The notes under the pieces were generated by a model that saw only the letters and a list, made by a program, of their open reading frames with translations, made no database searches and was not told where the DNA came from. A stretch of 64,000 nt of DNA, taken from the NCBI GenBank assembly GCA_000585075.1, contig JEMY01000012.1:24574-88573 (forward strand), written 5' to 3'. Positions within the stretch are counted from its first letter, which is position 1, and the number at the start of each line of letters is the position of its first letter. This DNA comes from Candidatus Accumulibacter regalis. GTDB taxonomy: Bacteria > Pseudomonadota > Gammaproteobacteria > Burkholderiales > Rhodocyclaceae. Positions 62,898 through 64,000 of this stretch are shown piece after piece. A program made the position numbers and the translations under genes.

Positions 62898-63349
62898 GTC
62901 GATCCTGGAAATTGGGTAATAGAGCCGGTAATTATAGCCGTAGCCTGCGGCGATGGAACGGACTTCGGAGCGTTCACCTTGCAGCCAGCAACACGACAGC
63001 GCCCGGCCCGACTGACAGCCGCCTCGTGGCACGCTCGCCGAGGCCAATCCATGCCGGAAACCGGCTGTCGGAAAACTTTACACTTAGGGATTCCGGGCTT
63101 CGCCTGGCGCCCGCAGGTTATTGATATCATTGCTTCTTATCACATAGGCATGGATGTTGCTTTTTCTGTTCAGTCCAGCGCGCAGGCCTTTGGAATAGAT
63201 TCCATTAATAGCTGTGCGACGGATGATCTCATGCTACGCAAGGGCACGACTGCCAAGACCCGCGTACAAAGTATTTCTGCCTCGACGACCACCGAAAAAC
63301 AGGGCAACGCATAGCAGATGCCCGGACCCACAATCAGGAGCAATGCCCC
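62898..63349. other. Intergenic region between ugpB and the last gene
   Basis: The two flanking genes are divergent. The interval holds the leftward start region of ugpB and, at 63,146-63,161, a rightward sigma-54-like promoter. A short rightward frame (62,979-63,314) has no good ribosome-binding site or domain and is taken as noise. Confidence 0.55.
63146..63161 (+). promoter_or_regulatory. Sigma-54 (RpoN) -24/-12 promoter of the last gene
   Basis: AGGCATGGATGTTGCT matches 10 of the 12 defined bases of TGGCACGN4TTGCW, with GG and GC in the exact required spacing. It is followed by a T-rich stretch. Transcription would begin near 63,173, giving a leader of about 175 nt before the ATG at 63,350. 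Confidence 0.65.
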
Positions 63350-64000
63350 ATGAAGAAAAGACTTGCCGCCGCAGCCCTCTGCGCTGCGTTTGCCGCTGCA
63401 CCGACCCATGCTGCCGTAACCTGGTCGTTCGACTATCTGGATGCCGTGGGCGTCGGATTCAACGATATCGCAGCAGGGGCTGCACGGCGAGGCGAACTGC
63501 AGTCGGCTGCCAACTACGTTAGTACCTTTCTGACCAGCTATACCGCGAACATCTTCATGAGTGTCGATGGCAGCGGCAATACGCCGGGCAACCTGGCGTC
63601 GGCGAGTTCGAATTTCAACGCGTCAAGACCCGCCAACGGCTTCAACGATAGGGGTGACGTGATGCTCAAGATTCTCGGTGGCGACGCCGCGGATCCCGCG
63701 GTGGGCACCGCAGACGGAACGGTGAAATGGAACTTTGCCACCAATGACTGGGCGTTGGGCAACACGTTCCAGCCCGGCGAATACGATTTCTTCTCGACCG
63801 CGGTGCATGAGCTCGTGCATGCCCTCGGCTTTGCCGCCGGTATCGCGGAGAATGGCAACGACGGATTTGGCGACGTGCCTGGCACTGCCGGCGTATGGTC
63901 GCCGTTTTCCCAATTCCTGACCAGCTACAACGGCACGCCGTTCATCGATCAGACGACGTACATTCTCGATAAAGTGATCTATGATCAGGCCAGGCTGTCC
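63350..64000 (+). CDS. Secreted protein with HExxH metalloprotease-like motif, cut by the window edge
   Basis: The frame from the ATG at 63,350 (AGGAG 9 nt upstream) stays open to the window end (217 codons). It begins with a signal peptide (KKRLAAAALCAAFAAAPTHA). Residues 153-161 read HELVHALGF within FFSTAVHELVHALGF, the form of a zinc-binding helix of metalloproteases. The third ligand is not obvious in the visible part: the usual H or D after the G is not placed as in matrixins. A preceding block (SASSNFNASRP, DVMLKILGG) resembles other PEP-CTERM-family secreted proteins with this motif. A PEP-CTERM tail beyond the edge is predicted but not seen; the sigma-54-like promoter supports it. 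Confidence 0.75.
   Translation, partial: MKKRLAAAALCAAFAAAPTHAAVTWSFDYLDAVGVGFNDIAAGAARRGELQSAANYVSTFLTSYTANIFMSVDGSGNTPGNLASASSNFNASRPANGFNDRGDVMLKILGGDAADPAVGTADGTVKWNFATNDWALGNTFQPGEYDFFSTAVHELVHALGFAAGIAENGNDGFGDVPGTAGVWSPFSQFLTSYNGTPFIDQTTYILDKVIYDQARLS

Overview
The window is about 64 kb of GC-rich DNA from a Gram-negative bacterium, most likely a betaproteobacterium of the Rhodocyclaceae (Candidatus Accumulibacter / Dechloromonas type). That placement is an inference from the core genes and their order (nudJ-x-mnmA; ilvE, zf-CHCC protein, waaF, yheT, phosphomannomutase; alaS-ltaE), from proteins with PEP-CTERM sorting tails, and from the codon use. No rRNA, tRNA, CRISPR array or complete insertion sequence was seen.

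Left part (1-6,700): the end of an unrecognised gene, then a gene for the C-terminal half of a Tc-toxin A subunit (TcaB-like, with pore-forming coiled coil and TcB-binding domain), about 660 nt without a gene, and leftward marC, bacteriohemerythrin and a small XRE/CI-type regulator. The regulator is divergent from the next gene.

Centre (6,912-43,182): one gigantic surface or secreted protein gene fills 36 kb. It starts with a LEPR-XLL-type motif and runs through about 30 PPC-like beta units, 18 CARDB units, a PPC/IPT block, a unique region and about nine Ig-like units. A perfect 22-bp tandem duplication at 32,330-32,374 then shifts the frame. The same protein continues in the other frame for 3.6 thousand residues with YD-like, dockerin-like, peptidoglycan-binding-like, GH19 lysozyme/chitinase-like, matrixin-like (HEYGHAAGLEH), cadherin-like, cohesin-like and dockerin-like modules. 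Removing one 22-bp copy gives a single 12,082-residue protein. All recognisable enzymatic modules lie after the shift. About 2 kb carrying the GH19-like domain is clearly AT-richer than its surroundings.

Right part (43,183-64,000): ordinary chromosomal genes. These are a small unknown protein, a methyltransferase, a PEP-CTERM protein with a strong terminator and a sigma-54-like promoter, a nudJ-unknown-mnmA operon, and an ilvE to phosphomannomutase rightward run with several 4-nt start/stop overlaps. They are followed by a degenerate EAL-HDOD protein, a second PEP-CTERM protein, an alaS-ltaE-NUDIX operon and a ugpB-ugpQ pair. The last gene is cut by the window edge: a secreted protein with an HELVHALGF zinc-protease-like motif, again preceded by a sigma-54-like element.

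The main discoveries are the 22-bp duplication that separates the binding part of the giant protein from its enzymatic part, the foreign-looking GH19 patch, and the sigma-54-like promoters in front of PEP-CTERM-type genes.
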